From Branchiostoma floridae (lineage: Eukaryota; Chordata; Leptocardii; Amphioxiformes; Branchiostomatidae): a stretch of 64,000 nt of DNA. A program made the position numbers and the translations under genes. Below, piece by piece: positions 35,429-45,129 of the stretch (its first letter is position 1; each line of letters starts with the position of its first letter). The notes under the pieces were generated by a model that saw only the letters and a program-made list of their open reading frames with translations, searched no databases and was not told where the DNA came from. The DNA lies in assembly GCF_000003815.2 (NCBI RefSeq), contig NC_049988.1, positions 19,843,335 through 19,907,334 on the forward strand, given 5' to 3'.

Positions 35429-35510
35429 ATGATGGATAATTGCCCGGGGCTGTTTCTACTTGTCTCTGTGACATTGGCGCTGTTGGGGGCTTCTAAAGAG
35501 CAGTCTATAG
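35429..35510 (+). CDS. First coding exon: signal peptide of a secreted or membrane protein
   Basis: Two in-frame ATGs start the exon; the second (35432) has the better context (A at -3, G at +4). Translation starts MMDNCPG, then the hydrophobic core LFLLVSVTLALLGA, then SKEQSI, a textbook signal peptide with likely cleavage near GAS/KEQ. The exon ends ATAG followed by GTAAGT (donor at 35511), leaving one base of the next codon (phase 1), which is the usual phase of signal-peptide exons. A TATA box and GC-rich tract lie just upstream. The protein is not recognised; what follows depends on exons downstream, of which 61105-61190 is the best candidate. The product would enter the secretory pathway. 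Confidence 0.6.
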
Positions 35511-35859
35511 GTAAGTCGTGTACGCTTTTTATTCTTATCTGGTTGTTTTATTACTACATCTAGCAGATACTAATCTAAGTAATGGGGATGGATAAAGAAA
35601 ACTTCCTTCCTCCTAACATCACAGAACCCACACATCATAGAACAGGTTGGATCCTTCGTCTTCCACTGTCTCAGGAAAAGAAGTCGAACCAAACAAGTTA
35701 CAGTTTAGCATTAGCTTTTAGACTAGATTTTTTTTTAGATATTGCTCTACAATATTTGTTTGTTTTCCCCCGTTCATGTCAACTGCAATTAGCCCCTGGA
35801 CAGGAGATTGCTATAAAGTATTATTATCCTGTTGTAACTTGCTGGATTCACGTCATCAA

Positions 35860-36003
35860 ACATTGGACCCCAAATGTATGCCCCTTCCGAAAGACAATGC
35901 CGCTCCAACAGGATGCTCTTCCCCGGATTCGAACCGGGGACTCCCAGTTACAAAGTGGATAGAAAAAAGAGCTTAAGTGTGAAGCTGCTACCATTGAGCT
36001 AAA
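35860..36003 (-). mobile_element. tRNA-derived SINE (tRNA-like head, GGACGTTAAAT-type body)
   Basis: On the minus strand, TTAGCTCAATGGTAGCAG (A box) and CCCCGGTTCGAATCCGGGG (T arm and B box) are intact. They are followed by GCGGCATTGTCTTTCGGAAG and GGGGCATACATTTGGGGTCC, a diverged form of the GGACGTTAAATGGAGGTCC body in the SINE at 30355. The spacing between boxes is too long and the predicted acceptor stem does not pair, so it is not a working tRNA gene. Confidence 0.65.
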
Positions 36004-37149
36004 TCAAATTTTCTTTATCATCAACAAATTAACAATGGACGACAAGGAGCCAATGCAGAGTTTGTCATTTCCCTCCTAGAATCCAGTTGTAGATTGTCAA
36101 GTCCTCGTGTGAGGGGTAAGCAATGATGTGTTAACTAAGGCACAAATCCTATGAAACCCCAAGTCATTGATGTAGCTGATAGACTATCGATGATGTTATT
36201 GCTCCATTTTAGAATCCGTGCAATTTGACATCGCTTCTTGGTTTATTTAGCTCCTAGTGTCAGGGGTAAGCATCGATGTGCTTAAGAGCTAAAGCACAAA
36301 TCCTCCAACTTGATGACGACCAATGAAAAGTCCAATAATCTAAGTAATACCTAATGCCCCATCATCGAACCCAATGGACAATCAATAGGGACACATCATA
36401 GCTCTATATAGTAGTCTATACATGAGCCTCACTTACTTACTTACTGACAAAGTAAAGCAATTGGTGAGAAGCCCCGGAAAACCCACTCTTGCTCTGTTGT
36501 GGCTTCTTTTTACACCCAAGAATTTATGATGAATGGCACTTGATTCGAAACACACAAAAAGGTCTGAGACGTATGAGGAATACAAGTAGTGCTTACAATA
36601 CTTACATATAAATCCTTCGTATTGATGACGACTGGGAAAAAGTCCAATATTCTACCACTACCTACGATTTATCTTGTGCCTCCTATGAGCTCAAATACAA
36701 CTTTTACCAGCTGCGTCGAGCGCGTTCCTTTGCACCTGTAGTGCGTGTGATTTTCTTTGATTCCTGCAATGCGAATATAAAGCAGTCTATTCTTAGGGTT
36801 ATTTACATACCGCTTGATTGGTTTGCCATTTGAAACACTGTTAGCGGATCCACAAAAGGCCATTAAACCACTCACATGTGGAGAAAGATGAAATATACAT
36901 CAACCATCGTCGTTTTGGCACGCAACATCAAAATAACGAATTTGAGAGGACGTGCAACCCACAGCAAATGCGTTAGATTAAGCACATTTTGGTGCATACA
37001 TGTAAGTGAGCTTTCAGCACCTCAAGAGAAGCTAAGGGTGATACATTTTTACTCTTTCATTCAGGAAATAGTACAAGGTAAGGACCAATGAATTACATCT
37101 AAATTTTAATGAATAGATGTTGCAGGAGAAAAGACACTACTAAACCATT
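36004..37149. other. Intronic sequence with old repeats
   Basis: Weak direct repeats: AGGGGTAAGCAATGATGTG (36114) and AGGGGTAAGCATCGATGTG (36262), each followed by GCACAAATCCT; and GATGACGACNNNNAAAAGTCC at about 36312 and 36622. A (TTAC)n run lies at 36430-36445. No gene seen. Confidence 0.45.
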
Positions 37150-37800
37150 TCTATCTTAGCAAGGTTTTGTCAGTCAAAATACTATCAAGGTAGTAGCAGT
37201 AATGGCATTGAAAATGTTATGATAGCAATGATATATGGTGATCCACTACCAACGGTAAACATGCCTGTGTACACGTCTTTACTGCAACACGCTGGGTGGG
37301 TAAGATACAGGCAGCAACAGTACTCCGTCTTACGTGGTTCCACCCGACTCTACATCCTCCTGAGCAAATCTTATCACCGGGTATTCACAGGGAAGCAGCT
37401 GTGAAAATGCTATTTTAGTAATAGCAGTGATATACAAATATACAGCGATTTACTACGGAAGGGTATACATGACTGTGTACACGTTTTCACTATGTGTGAG
37501 AGATACAGGCGATTACACTACTCCGTCTTACGCCGTTCCACCCGACTCTACATCCTCCTGAGCAAATCCTTTCACCGGGTATAACAAGGTAGCAACAGTA
37601 ATAACATTGAAAATGATGTTTTAGTAATAGCAGTGATAAACAGCGATTCACTACGGACTGTAAACATGAGTGTGTACACGTTTTTACTGCGCGTGTGAGA
37701 TACAGGCAGCAACAGTACTCCGTCTTACGTGGTTCCACTCCACTCTACATCCCCCTGAGCAAATCCTATCACCGGGTATTCACCAGGAATCACCCGGGGC
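37150..37800 (+). repeat. Three-unit tandem array, period about 198 bp
   Basis: AGATACAGGC begins at 37303, 37501 and 37698. Units share GTGTACACG, ACTCCGTCTTACG, GTTCCACCCGACTCTACATC, CTGAGCAAATC and CACCGGGTAT. Small ORFs on both strands follow the units and are repeat-derived. Confidence 0.85.
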
Positions 37801-37973
37801 GGGGATTTTATACCCAGATAAGTACCTGCAACAAGCTTCCTTATATCCCTCCAATACTTAATGCACCACAATGGCTTAATCTCGCGGGTGATCGCATGGG
37901 GCGAACGGAGGATTCCCGTAATTTAGGTAAAATTGGCGCCGTCGCAGAGGCAAGAGCCTCACGGTAGTACTGG

Positions 37974-38280
37974 TAATGGGAGGGGACATGTAGAGATCAT
38001 GGTGGTAATTGTAAGGCCCCCTTTCCACTAAACGGCGCTCTCGCCGCGCTCTCTCTACGACCTAAATTTGACATATCGCTCAACGAAATGTATATATATA
38101 AAAGAAACAAATTCTTTTACACTTTGTGTGTTTTGTTGTCTTCTCAGTCACACTTTAACGTTTGGTATGATGTACCCAGCTGCAGTGTAAAAGCGAGTGT
38201 TACACAAATACTATTTAGGTCGCAGTAAGAGCGCAGCCGTCTAGTGGAAAGGGGGCTTAATGGGAGGGGACGTGTAGAGA
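37974..38280. repeat. 23-bp direct repeat flanking MITE copy D
   Basis: TAATGGGAGGGGACATGTAG continuing AGA (37974-37996) recurs with a single mismatch at 38258-38280. The MITE and about 15 bp lie between. The repeat is too long for an ordinary target-site duplication. Confidence 0.8.
38012..38260 (+). mobile_element. MITE family 1, copy D
   Basis: TAAGGCCCCCTTTCCACTAA at the left and TCTAGTGGAAAGGGGGCTTA at the right; subterminal CGGCGCTCTCGCCGCGCTCT and ATTTAGGTCGCAGTAAGAGC. Core AGTCACACTTTAACG in plus orientation. The best preserved copy along with B and G. Confidence 0.9.
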
Positions 38281-39469
38281 GGGAAAAGGCATCGTCATGA
38301 GTGCTACTAGCTAGTTTTATGGTGAGTAGACACGCATAAAATGAACAAGTTGGTTTCATGGAGAACAGTCTGTCAAGTGTTTGACGTACATAAAGACCTT
38401 AAATCGCTAAACAATGCTGTTCCAATCATATGACAAGTTCTAATATCTTTCTTAACTGCCATATTTTGTAGTGAGTACCCAAAGGCAAAAACAATTTACA
38501 CAAGAAAACATAAATAGATGTCAAACAGTTAATCATTCAGTCTGCCTCAACCATTATTGCCAAAAACCACATGATACAAATTAAATGTAATACCCAACAT
38601 AACAGAATATCTGCGTAACAAGCATTGGCATTAACCATATGGACCCGACCCCATCATTAGTGCCCGATGCGCTCCAGACACAACGTTACTTTGGCCAAGC
38701 TCCAATCCAAAACAATAGCAACGCACTTACATTCTGTGTCTGCATACGCCGTGTAGCAATCCAATAATGCAAAGATCTAACATTTGTCTACGATAGTCAT
38801 TGACGAAAGACTCTTGTTAGTGGAGTACCTATCCCATATAGCCATGCTATGCCTTCCATAAGACCATGTTGATTTGTTTTTATGTATGGCATCAGCAACC
38901 GTCCGTTTGCCAAATATACCATACTGCAAATCGTAGAAAGCTATTGAAAAAATATGCCGTAGATTTGAAAAAAATGCTTACGTCGTAAAATGAATACTGA
39001 ACTCAAAGAAAGCACGTTAAAGAACGAAAATAATCTAATATAGATTGTTCAGTATGCCACACTCTGTGTTTTCCACTTGTGATTTGTTTAACTTTCCTGA
39101 CCACTAAATTCATAATAAAGACACTTTTGGGCCATTTTATGTATATTAGTCCACTCGCATCAACTTTATGGTTCGCAGAAGACGTTATCCACACAATCGA
39201 ATCACCAAGGCCAAATGTTTGCGCATTTTTCGTTACTTGATTCAGAAAGCTGGCAACCCGGGGTGATTTGGAGCGTCTCCAGGTTCCCTCTCAGCACAGA
39301 TGAACCCATCTGTCTTACCCAACCAGTGTCAGCTGCCCCTAGCCGCCACAACGGGTGTCACATCTCCGCCGGAATTGAACTCATTACGGTCGAGACTCGC
39401 CTTTCAGACTCCAGATTCGCTGAGTTCAGGCCCGTAGCCTGTGGCTGTAAGGAGCAGCCTTTGTTCGAA
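38281..39469. other. Intronic sequence, mostly unassigned
   Basis: AT-rich to about 39200, then a GC-richer tract (39240-39460) with an ORF running into the satellite (39215-39595). It has no splice sites consistent with the phase-1 donor at 35510 that I could identify. Confidence 0.35.
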
Positions 39470-40084
39470 AACTTCCATTTCATCCTGTATTACTCCACAA
39501 AGCTCCATCCTGGGGACTGTATCAAGATCCATTCAACATCGGGAACGCCGGTGCAAACTCAATGTAGGTACTCGCACAAAAGATTACTGCTTTAGCTCTC
39601 TGTTCAAAAACTTCGCGAGTCCATGATCTTCCATTTTATCTTGTATTACTCCCCAAACCTTTTCGCAAAGCTCCGTCCGAGGGACAGCATCAAGATCCAT
39701 TCAATATCGGAATTCCGGTGCAATGTTGAATATCAAAAGAAGTACACTCGCACAAAAAGCTACTTTTGCTCTCTGTTCGAAACCTTCCATTCCATCCTGT
39801 ATTACTCCCTAACCTCTCGCAAAGCTGGGTGCTGTATCAAGATCCATTCGATATCACAAAGGCCGGTGCAATGCTGAATATCAAAAGAAGTATACTCGCA
39901 CAAAAAGTAACTTTATCTCTTTGTTCACAACCTTCCATTTCATCCTGTATTACTCCAATACCCTCTCGCAATGCTCCGTCCTGGGAACTGCATCAAGATT
40001 TATTCAATATCAGGAATGCCGGCGCAATGCAGAATATCAACAGAAGTATACACGCACAAACAACAACTTTAGCTCTTTGTTAGA

Positions 40085-42310
40085 ATACTTTTATTGAATG
40101 AAGACCTTTATTGTACATTCATACCCACTGGGTTTAGTACAGGTCACAACAAATGATACAACATGATATAATGATACAATGAATCTACACTACTCAAGGA
40201 TCGTATTCTACTGCGTACATTCGGCTTCTTCTCGTTTCTTTGTGATATTGAAAATGTAAGAACAGATATGCTTTATAAGTAAAGGCTTGTCTAGATTCAT
40301 AAGGAATATAAATTTGTCTATATTACTTAGTTGTATGAAGTGGGGGAACATGGATTCTATTAGTCTGTAGAGTTCAGCTCTCTCTTTCTTGTACAAACTA
40401 CATTCTACTACAAAATGATGTTCGTCTTCTAACTTATCTAGATTGCAGTATCTACATATTCGTTGTTCTAGAGGAGTGCGGTTATGTCTTCCGGTTTCGA
40501 TGTGTAATTTGTGGCAACTGACTCGTAGTTTTGTGACGGCCGTCCTGTGCCGAATATTGTCAATATCCAGGTATTGTTCCACATTATAAGTGGACTTGAA
40601 CAGTCTGTAAGACCTCAATTTGTTTTTAGCGGATCCACCTTTGTTGTCATTGTGTATCTCTCTTAGAAAAGTTTGAAAATAAATATCTTTCAGACGCTGA
40701 TTGATAGAATTGATAATTTGAGACGAATTTGTATTGTGCTGTAGAGGACAATGCCATACATAACCATAGCCGCATTCCTCCAGTGACTGGCGAACTCCTG
40801 ACGCCCAACACTTGGCTCCAGCCTTGTCTAAATCTATCTGACAAGAAAGAGCGTCTGACTGGAAACTGTCTGCTGGTACTTTCTGGCGAAGTCTAATTAA
40901 GTGTTTAATAGCATTTAGGGAGGCTTCCAAATGAATGGGGAACCTCCCTAACTCGGCTCTAGCGGCGAGGCCACTTGTGGATCTTGGCACGTGTAGGGTT
41001 TGCTTACAGAATTTTAGATGTATTGTTTCAATAGGACAGGATTTGGGGCTTTTAACAGAACCCCAGATTTCCGATCCATAGAGAATTATGGGCTTAACAC
41101 ATGTATCAAAAAGTTTGTTTCTGACAGACAAAGGAGCATCGGCTTTGTCTAGGGATTGATTTATCCCGAATAAAGCTTTCAGACCCTTACTGTACAAGTG
41201 TTTGTTGTTCGCCTTGAAAGTACCCGCAGAGTTGACAACAATACCTAAATAACAATAGTTTGTCACTATTTCAACAGGATTGTTCTTATACATGAAATAC
41301 ACATCTTTTGGTATACGACCACCCTTAGTGAAAACAATTATTTTTGTTTTCCTAAGGTTCACATTTAGGTGCCATGTTTGACAGTATTCTTCTAGTCTAT
41401 TCAAAGAACATTGTAGACCTTGTTTGGATTCAGAGAAAAGAACTAAATCATCTGCATACAATAGACAAGAGACACGCTTACTGTACATAGTTGGGGGGTT
41501 ACAAATATCATTATCAAAGACAGATGTAATATCACTTAAAAATAAATTGAATAAAGTTGGGCTTAAATTACAACCCTGTCTGACACCACAGTTTGTGACA
41601 AAAGGTTCAGTCAGACCTTGACTGTATTTCACACGATTTGTAGTTTTTGAATACATGTCTTTGATAGTTCGAAGAAAGTTGCCCTGTATACCTAACTTGT
41701 TTAATTTGTAAAGGAGGCCATTTCTCCAGACGGAGTCGAACGCTTTACTAAAATCTACGAAACATGCAAAGAGACGGGAATTTTTACTTAGATACTTGCT
41801 AACTAATGTACTTAACACGAAAAGATTATCTGTAGTTCTAAAGTTCTTCCTAAACCCTGCCTGATGGGGTTTGAAAAGACTATTGTTTTCGGCATAACTA
41901 ACTAAGCGATTGTTTAATATAGAGGAGAATAGTTTACCTAAGCAGCTAATTATGGAAATTCCGCGGTAGTTGTCTGGGAGAGATGGGTCGCCGGATTTGT
42001 GAATTGGAACAATGTGGCTAAGGGACCACTCCTGTGGGTAATACCCGTTTTGCAGACAATTGTTAAAAAGTTGCAGGAGTGGCGTTTGAAGTACCGATTT
42101 ACCAAATTTCAACATTTCATTTAAGATCAAATCATTTCCACTCGATTTGTTGTTCTTGAGGTTTGCAATGGCATTATATAATTCTTCTGAAGTTATAGGG
42201 GAATCTAGAACAGATGGATTAGTAGCGGAGGACGACGGATTTAGTTGATCGTTTTCCGGAATTGGAGAGTCGTTTGTACCATTATTAGGGAGTTTGTCTA
42301 AATTGCTAAA
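40085..42310 (-). mobile_element. 5'-truncated non-LTR retrotransposon (LINE)
   Basis: A minus-strand LINE inserted in the satellite. The ORF ends at 40208 and a 3' UTR of about 120 bp runs to about 40085, with an AATAAA signal (TTTATT on the plus strand at 40090-40095). The 5' end is truncated near 42310: no apurinic-type endonuclease domain precedes the reverse transcriptase. AACA at both junctions could be a short target duplication. The long uninterrupted ORF implies a young insertion. Confidence 0.85.
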
Positions 42311-42382
42311 ATGTTCAATCCATCCTGTATTGTTCCCAAACCTCATGCAAAGCTCCGTTCTGGGAACTGTATCAAGATCCAT
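40208..42382 (-). CDS. LINE reverse transcriptase (ORF2 fragment)
   Basis: 724 codons, RNA-directed DNA polymerase for target-primed reverse transcription. Visible RT motifs: NNKSSGND (about 77-84), HKSGDPSLPDNYRGIS (128-143), motif A FVDFSKAFD (208-216, catalytic D210), GVRQGCNLSPTLFN (266-279), motif C YADD (309-312, catalytic D311 and D312), LNVNLRKTK thumb-side motif (339-347). Near the C-terminus a Cys-Cys-His-Cys cluster (C643, C646, H655 or H656, C661) is a zinc-knuckle-like segment seen in several LINE clades. No stop or frameshift. The first about 24 residues come from the satellite on the 5' side, so the annotated start is an accident of the junction. The endonuclease domain is missing, so autonomous movement is unlikely. 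The clade (CR1/Jockey-like or RTEX/Ingi-like) is not resolved by eye. Confidence 0.9.
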   Translation of the reverse strand: MDLDTVPRTELCMRFGNNTGWIEHFSNLDKLPNNGTNDSPIPENDQLNPSSSATNPSVLDSPITSEELYNAIANLKNNKSSGNDLILNEMLKFGKSVLQTPLLQLFNNCLQNGYYPQEWSLSHIVPIHKSGDPSLPDNYRGISIISCLGKLFSSILNNRLVSYAENNSLFKPHQAGFRKNFRTTDNLFVLSTLVSKYLSKNSRLFACFVDFSKAFDSVWRNGLLYKLNKLGIQGNFLRTIKDMYSKTTNRVKYSQGLTEPFVTNCGVRQGCNLSPTLFNLFLSDITSVFDNDICNPPTMYSKRVSCLLYADDLVLFSESKQGLQCSLNRLEEYCQTWHLNVNLRKTKIIVFTKGGRIPKDVYFMYKNNPVEIVTNYCYLGIVVNSAGTFKANNKHLYSKGLKALFGINQSLDKADAPLSVRNKLFDTCVKPIILYGSEIWGSVKSPKSCPIETIHLKFCKQTLHVPRSTSGLAARAELGRFPIHLEASLNAIKHLIRLRQKVPADSFQSDALSCQIDLDKAGAKCWASGVRQSLEECGYGYVWHCPLQHNTNSSQIINSINQRLKDIYFQTFLREIHNDNKGGSAKNKLRSYRLFKSTYNVEQYLDIDNIRHRTAVTKLRVSCHKLHIETGRHNRTPLEQRICRYCNLDKLEDEHHFVVECSLYKKERAELYRLIESMFPHFIQLSNIDKFIFLMNLDKPLLIKHICSYIFNITKKREEAECTQ

Positions 42383-43224
42383 TCAAAATGAGGAATGCCG
42401 GCGCAACGTTGAATCTCAAAACAATTATACTCGCACACACACATGAAAAACTTTAGCTTTTTGTTTGAAAACTTTCATTTCATCCTGTATTACTCCCCTA
42501 ACCTCTCGCAAAGCTCCGTCCTCGGACCATCAAGATCCATTCAACATTTGGAACGTTGGTGCGATGCTAAATGTAGGTATTCGCACAAAAGATCGTCGAT
42601 GTAGCTCTCTGTTCGAAATTTTCCATTCTATCCTGTATTACTCCCCGGACTTCTTGCAAAGCTCCATCAAACTGGTGACTGTGTGAAGATCCATTCAACA
42701 TCAGAAATGCCGGTGCAATGTTGAGTATCAAAAAAAAAAAAGTTAAGCTCTTTGTTCCAAAATGTCAATTTCATCCTGTATTACTCCCCAAAACTCTATC
42801 AAAGCTCCGTCCGGGGGACTGTATCAAGATCCATACAACATCGAGAACGTTGGTGAAATGCTCAATGTAGGTAATCACACAAAAGATCGCTGCTTTAGCT
42901 GTCTTTCCAAAAACTTCCATGATCTTCCATTCTATCCTGTATTACTGCCCAAACCCCTTGCAAAGCTCCGTCCTGGGGACTGTATCAAGATCCATTCAGC
43001 ATCGGGAACGCTAGTGCAATGTTACGTATCAAAATAAGTATACTCGTACCAAGGAGGTTACAAAAAACAACCTTAACTCTTTATTCAAAAACGTCAATTT
43101 CATCCTGTAAACTCCTAAAACCTTTTGCAAAGCTCCGTTCTGGGAACTGTATCAAGATCCATTCAATGTGGAAAAGACTAAACTTTACTTAACCAACACC
43201 ACGTTTAATTGGGACTTACCCCAA

Positions 43225-43490
43225 ATTTTCAGCCGGCTCCGTCAGCCTTGTTCGCGGAATGGACCCGTCTGCTGTAGCTTCCGGACATGACGTCAGGAAC
43301 ACACGACTGCAGCAGAGGGTCGTAAATGCCAGATAACCTGTGTCGCCCCCCGTTTCTGTTCAGTGATGGACGGTGGGCGCGAATGTACACAGCCTCCTTC
43401 ACTCCTCTTGCAAAGAATTCCGGCTCTGAGTCAAGGATTTTTACTTTTTTCAAGAGAAACTGAGTGTCCTGGTGATTCAATGCGTACATT
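43225..43490 (-). pseudogene. Penelope-like element fragment, GIY-YIG endonuclease C-terminus
   Basis: The minus-strand frame reads KVKILDSEPEFFARGVKEAV, YIRAHRPSLNRNGGRHRLSG, then IYDPLL. The series 'ILD.E..F.RGVKEA.YIR...PSLNR.GG...LS..YDPLL' is the conserved C-terminal part of the GIY-YIG endonuclease carried by Penelope-like retroelements. The reverse transcriptase and the GIY-YIG core are absent, so it is a dead fragment of about 85 codons. Satellite sequence lies on both sides, so it inserted into, or was rearranged into, the array. A secondary interpretation is a stand-alone GIY-YIG fragment from another mobile element. Confidence 0.7.
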
Positions 43491-43570
43491 CAAAATGAGA
43501 AACGCCAGTGCAACGCTGAGTATCAACAAATCGGTGCTCACACAAAAGATCGCTGCTTTAGCTCTTCGGA

Positions 43571-44424
43571 GCGCCACCTGATGGGCTGATGTGATGTTAT
43601 CTGATCCTACGCGCTTGGCACCGCATCAAGCTCACCAAATCAGCACAGAAATCACTGGTAACAAATGGTTTATTTGGTAGGGAAGAGCCAAACCGTCTAG
43701 GTCGATGAGGACCCGCCACGCTGTAGTACCTGGTTATCCTGAGAAACACTGGCCAGGAAACTTGGATCGCTGTTCAGTAGTATCTTGTTAGCTTGCGAAA
43801 CATTGACTAGGAAACTTGGAAAGACGTATGAGCTTTAATTTCAACATTGCAGGGCATCTGTTATATTGATCCCGACAAAGTAGGCAAAGCTCTGTTGCCT
43901 TCAAAGTCTTACGATCATATAAACCTGCCACGATGTAGTATCTGGCTAGCTTTAGGAACACTGGCTAGGAAACTTAGAACGCTGTAGTATTAATCAAGCT
44001 TGAGAAACAATGGTTAGCAAGAAGCCGGCGTTGACTGACTGAGTGGTTAGCAAACTTGGTAAGACCTGTTATATTAATTCCGACAAAGTAGGCCAAGCTT
44101 TGCAATGATATAGTATTAAGGGCCCTAACTTAAGGCGACATCGAGAAGCTATAATTTTCCTTCGCAAGTGAATAAGAACGCTGACATGACATTTGCAAAG
44201 GAGCGATTGCGATGATACCTATTCACCTTTCCAATCTGCCTGCAAAGTACTCTTTTACTATTGTCTGCATACAAATTGCAACGTTCCATTCTCATCAGTA
44301 TGCAGTATGGAAGATTTGCTAACAACGTTACCAACAGTGTTCTCATCTCCTACCTTGCCTCTATCTAATCTATTAAAAGTCCTTCCGGAACTCCGCCGTC
44401 CCCCACGTCAATACACACATCAAC
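43571..44424. repeat. Weak short repeats, otherwise unassigned
   Basis: CTAGGAAACTTGGA, CACTGGCTAGGAAACTTAGA and GACAAAGTAGGCNAAGCT recur between 43750 and 44100 at irregular distances, looking like a decayed array. No gene seen. Confidence 0.4.
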
Positions 44425-44614
44425 ACACAGACAGAACGTCCGCAGCAAACCCGATATGATTTCGGCGGATCAAGCGAAGGGAATTTTACCTCCATTCAAT
44501 ATCAGGAATGCCGGTGCGATGTTGAATATCAAAAGAAGTATACTAGTACAATTTTAGCTCTAGTTCAAAACATTCCATTTCATCCTGTATTACCCGAACC
44601 TCTTGTAAAGCTCC

Positions 44615-44838
44615 GTACTGGTGATCAAGTTCACGGGGATTGAATTTCGCTGTATCGTGAAAAAGGACTTTTCGGTGGCTTTAAGTTCGCGGTAGCACCA
44701 TGCACTGTAGTCTTTTAGCCGTCATGGAAAAATGTTCGCGGTGGTTTTAAGTTCGCGGTGGTTTTAAGTTCGCGGTGAAGGGGTCACCGCGAAAGCCGCG
44801 AACAATAAACTACCGCGAAAGTTTCTGCATTTACAGTA
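44615..44838. mobile_element. Foldback MITE family 3 (TTCGCGGT type), copy 2
   Basis: Right end TTTCTGCATTTACAGTA and the GGGGTCACCGCGAAAGCCGC centre match copy 1 (24707-24918). The left terminus is diverged (TACTGGTGATCAAGTT) and an internal GGTTTTAAGTTCGCGGT segment is tandemly doubled. Inserted inside the satellite. Confidence 0.85.
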
Positions 44839-44919
44839 TAAGAAATACCTGTGCAATGCTGAGTATCAACAGCAGAACGTCCGCCGCAAACCCGATATGA
44901 TATCGGCGGATCAAGCGGA

Positions 44920-44929
44920 GGGAATTTCC
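44920..44929. promoter_or_regulatory. Perfect NF-kB/Rel site
   Basis: GGGAATTTCC matches the kappaB consensus GGGRNWYYCC. It lies at the end of the duplicated 62-bp block and at the start of a GC-rich tract (44880-45060). The other copy of the block (44480-44489) reads GGGAATTTTA and has lost the site. Confidence 0.35.
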
Positions 44930-45129
44930 GGGACTCAGCAGGAAATTCTATTTCACGGTCGCGGCACCCTGTCCCGGCTGATCATCCGTCACCAGGCTCT
45001 GGTCCCGGCGACAAGTTTATTGACACTATCAGGGGCGGTATCCCGGCCTGTTTGCCTGGCTGCGGATACATAATGACGGACCAGAATAGAAGGAACGCTG
45101 TGGGGAGAAACGCTCGATCATCGCGACAC

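Larger units (their letters stand above)
39470..44880 (+). repeat. Satellite array, period about 150-160 bp, interrupted by insertions
   Basis: ATCCTGTATTACTCC (or close variants) begins at 39482, 39638, 39794, 39942, 42322, 42482, 42630, 42773, 42934 and 43102. Units also share GCAAAGCTCCGTCCTGGGGA, CTGTATCAAGATCCATTCAA, GCCGGTGCAATG and CTCGCACAAAAGAT. Further partial units lie at 43482-43570, 44490-44614 and 44842-44873. The array is broken by the LINE (about 40085-42310), a Penelope-type fragment (43225-43490) and a foldback MITE (44615-44838), which therefore arrived later than the array. Confidence 0.9.
44425..44935. repeat. 62-bp direct repeat enclosing satellite and MITE
   Basis: AGAACGTCCGCAGCAAACCC, GATATGAT and CGGCGGATCAAGCG (44428-44488) recur almost unchanged at 44874-44935. 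Between them lie satellite units and the foldback MITE, so a satellite segment appears bracketed by a duplication. Confidence 0.75.

Noticed and set aside
35860-36003. Intron-containing tRNA gene on the minus strand
   Set aside because: The T arm is perfect but the acceptor stem does not pair and a SINE body follows, so it is a SINE head.
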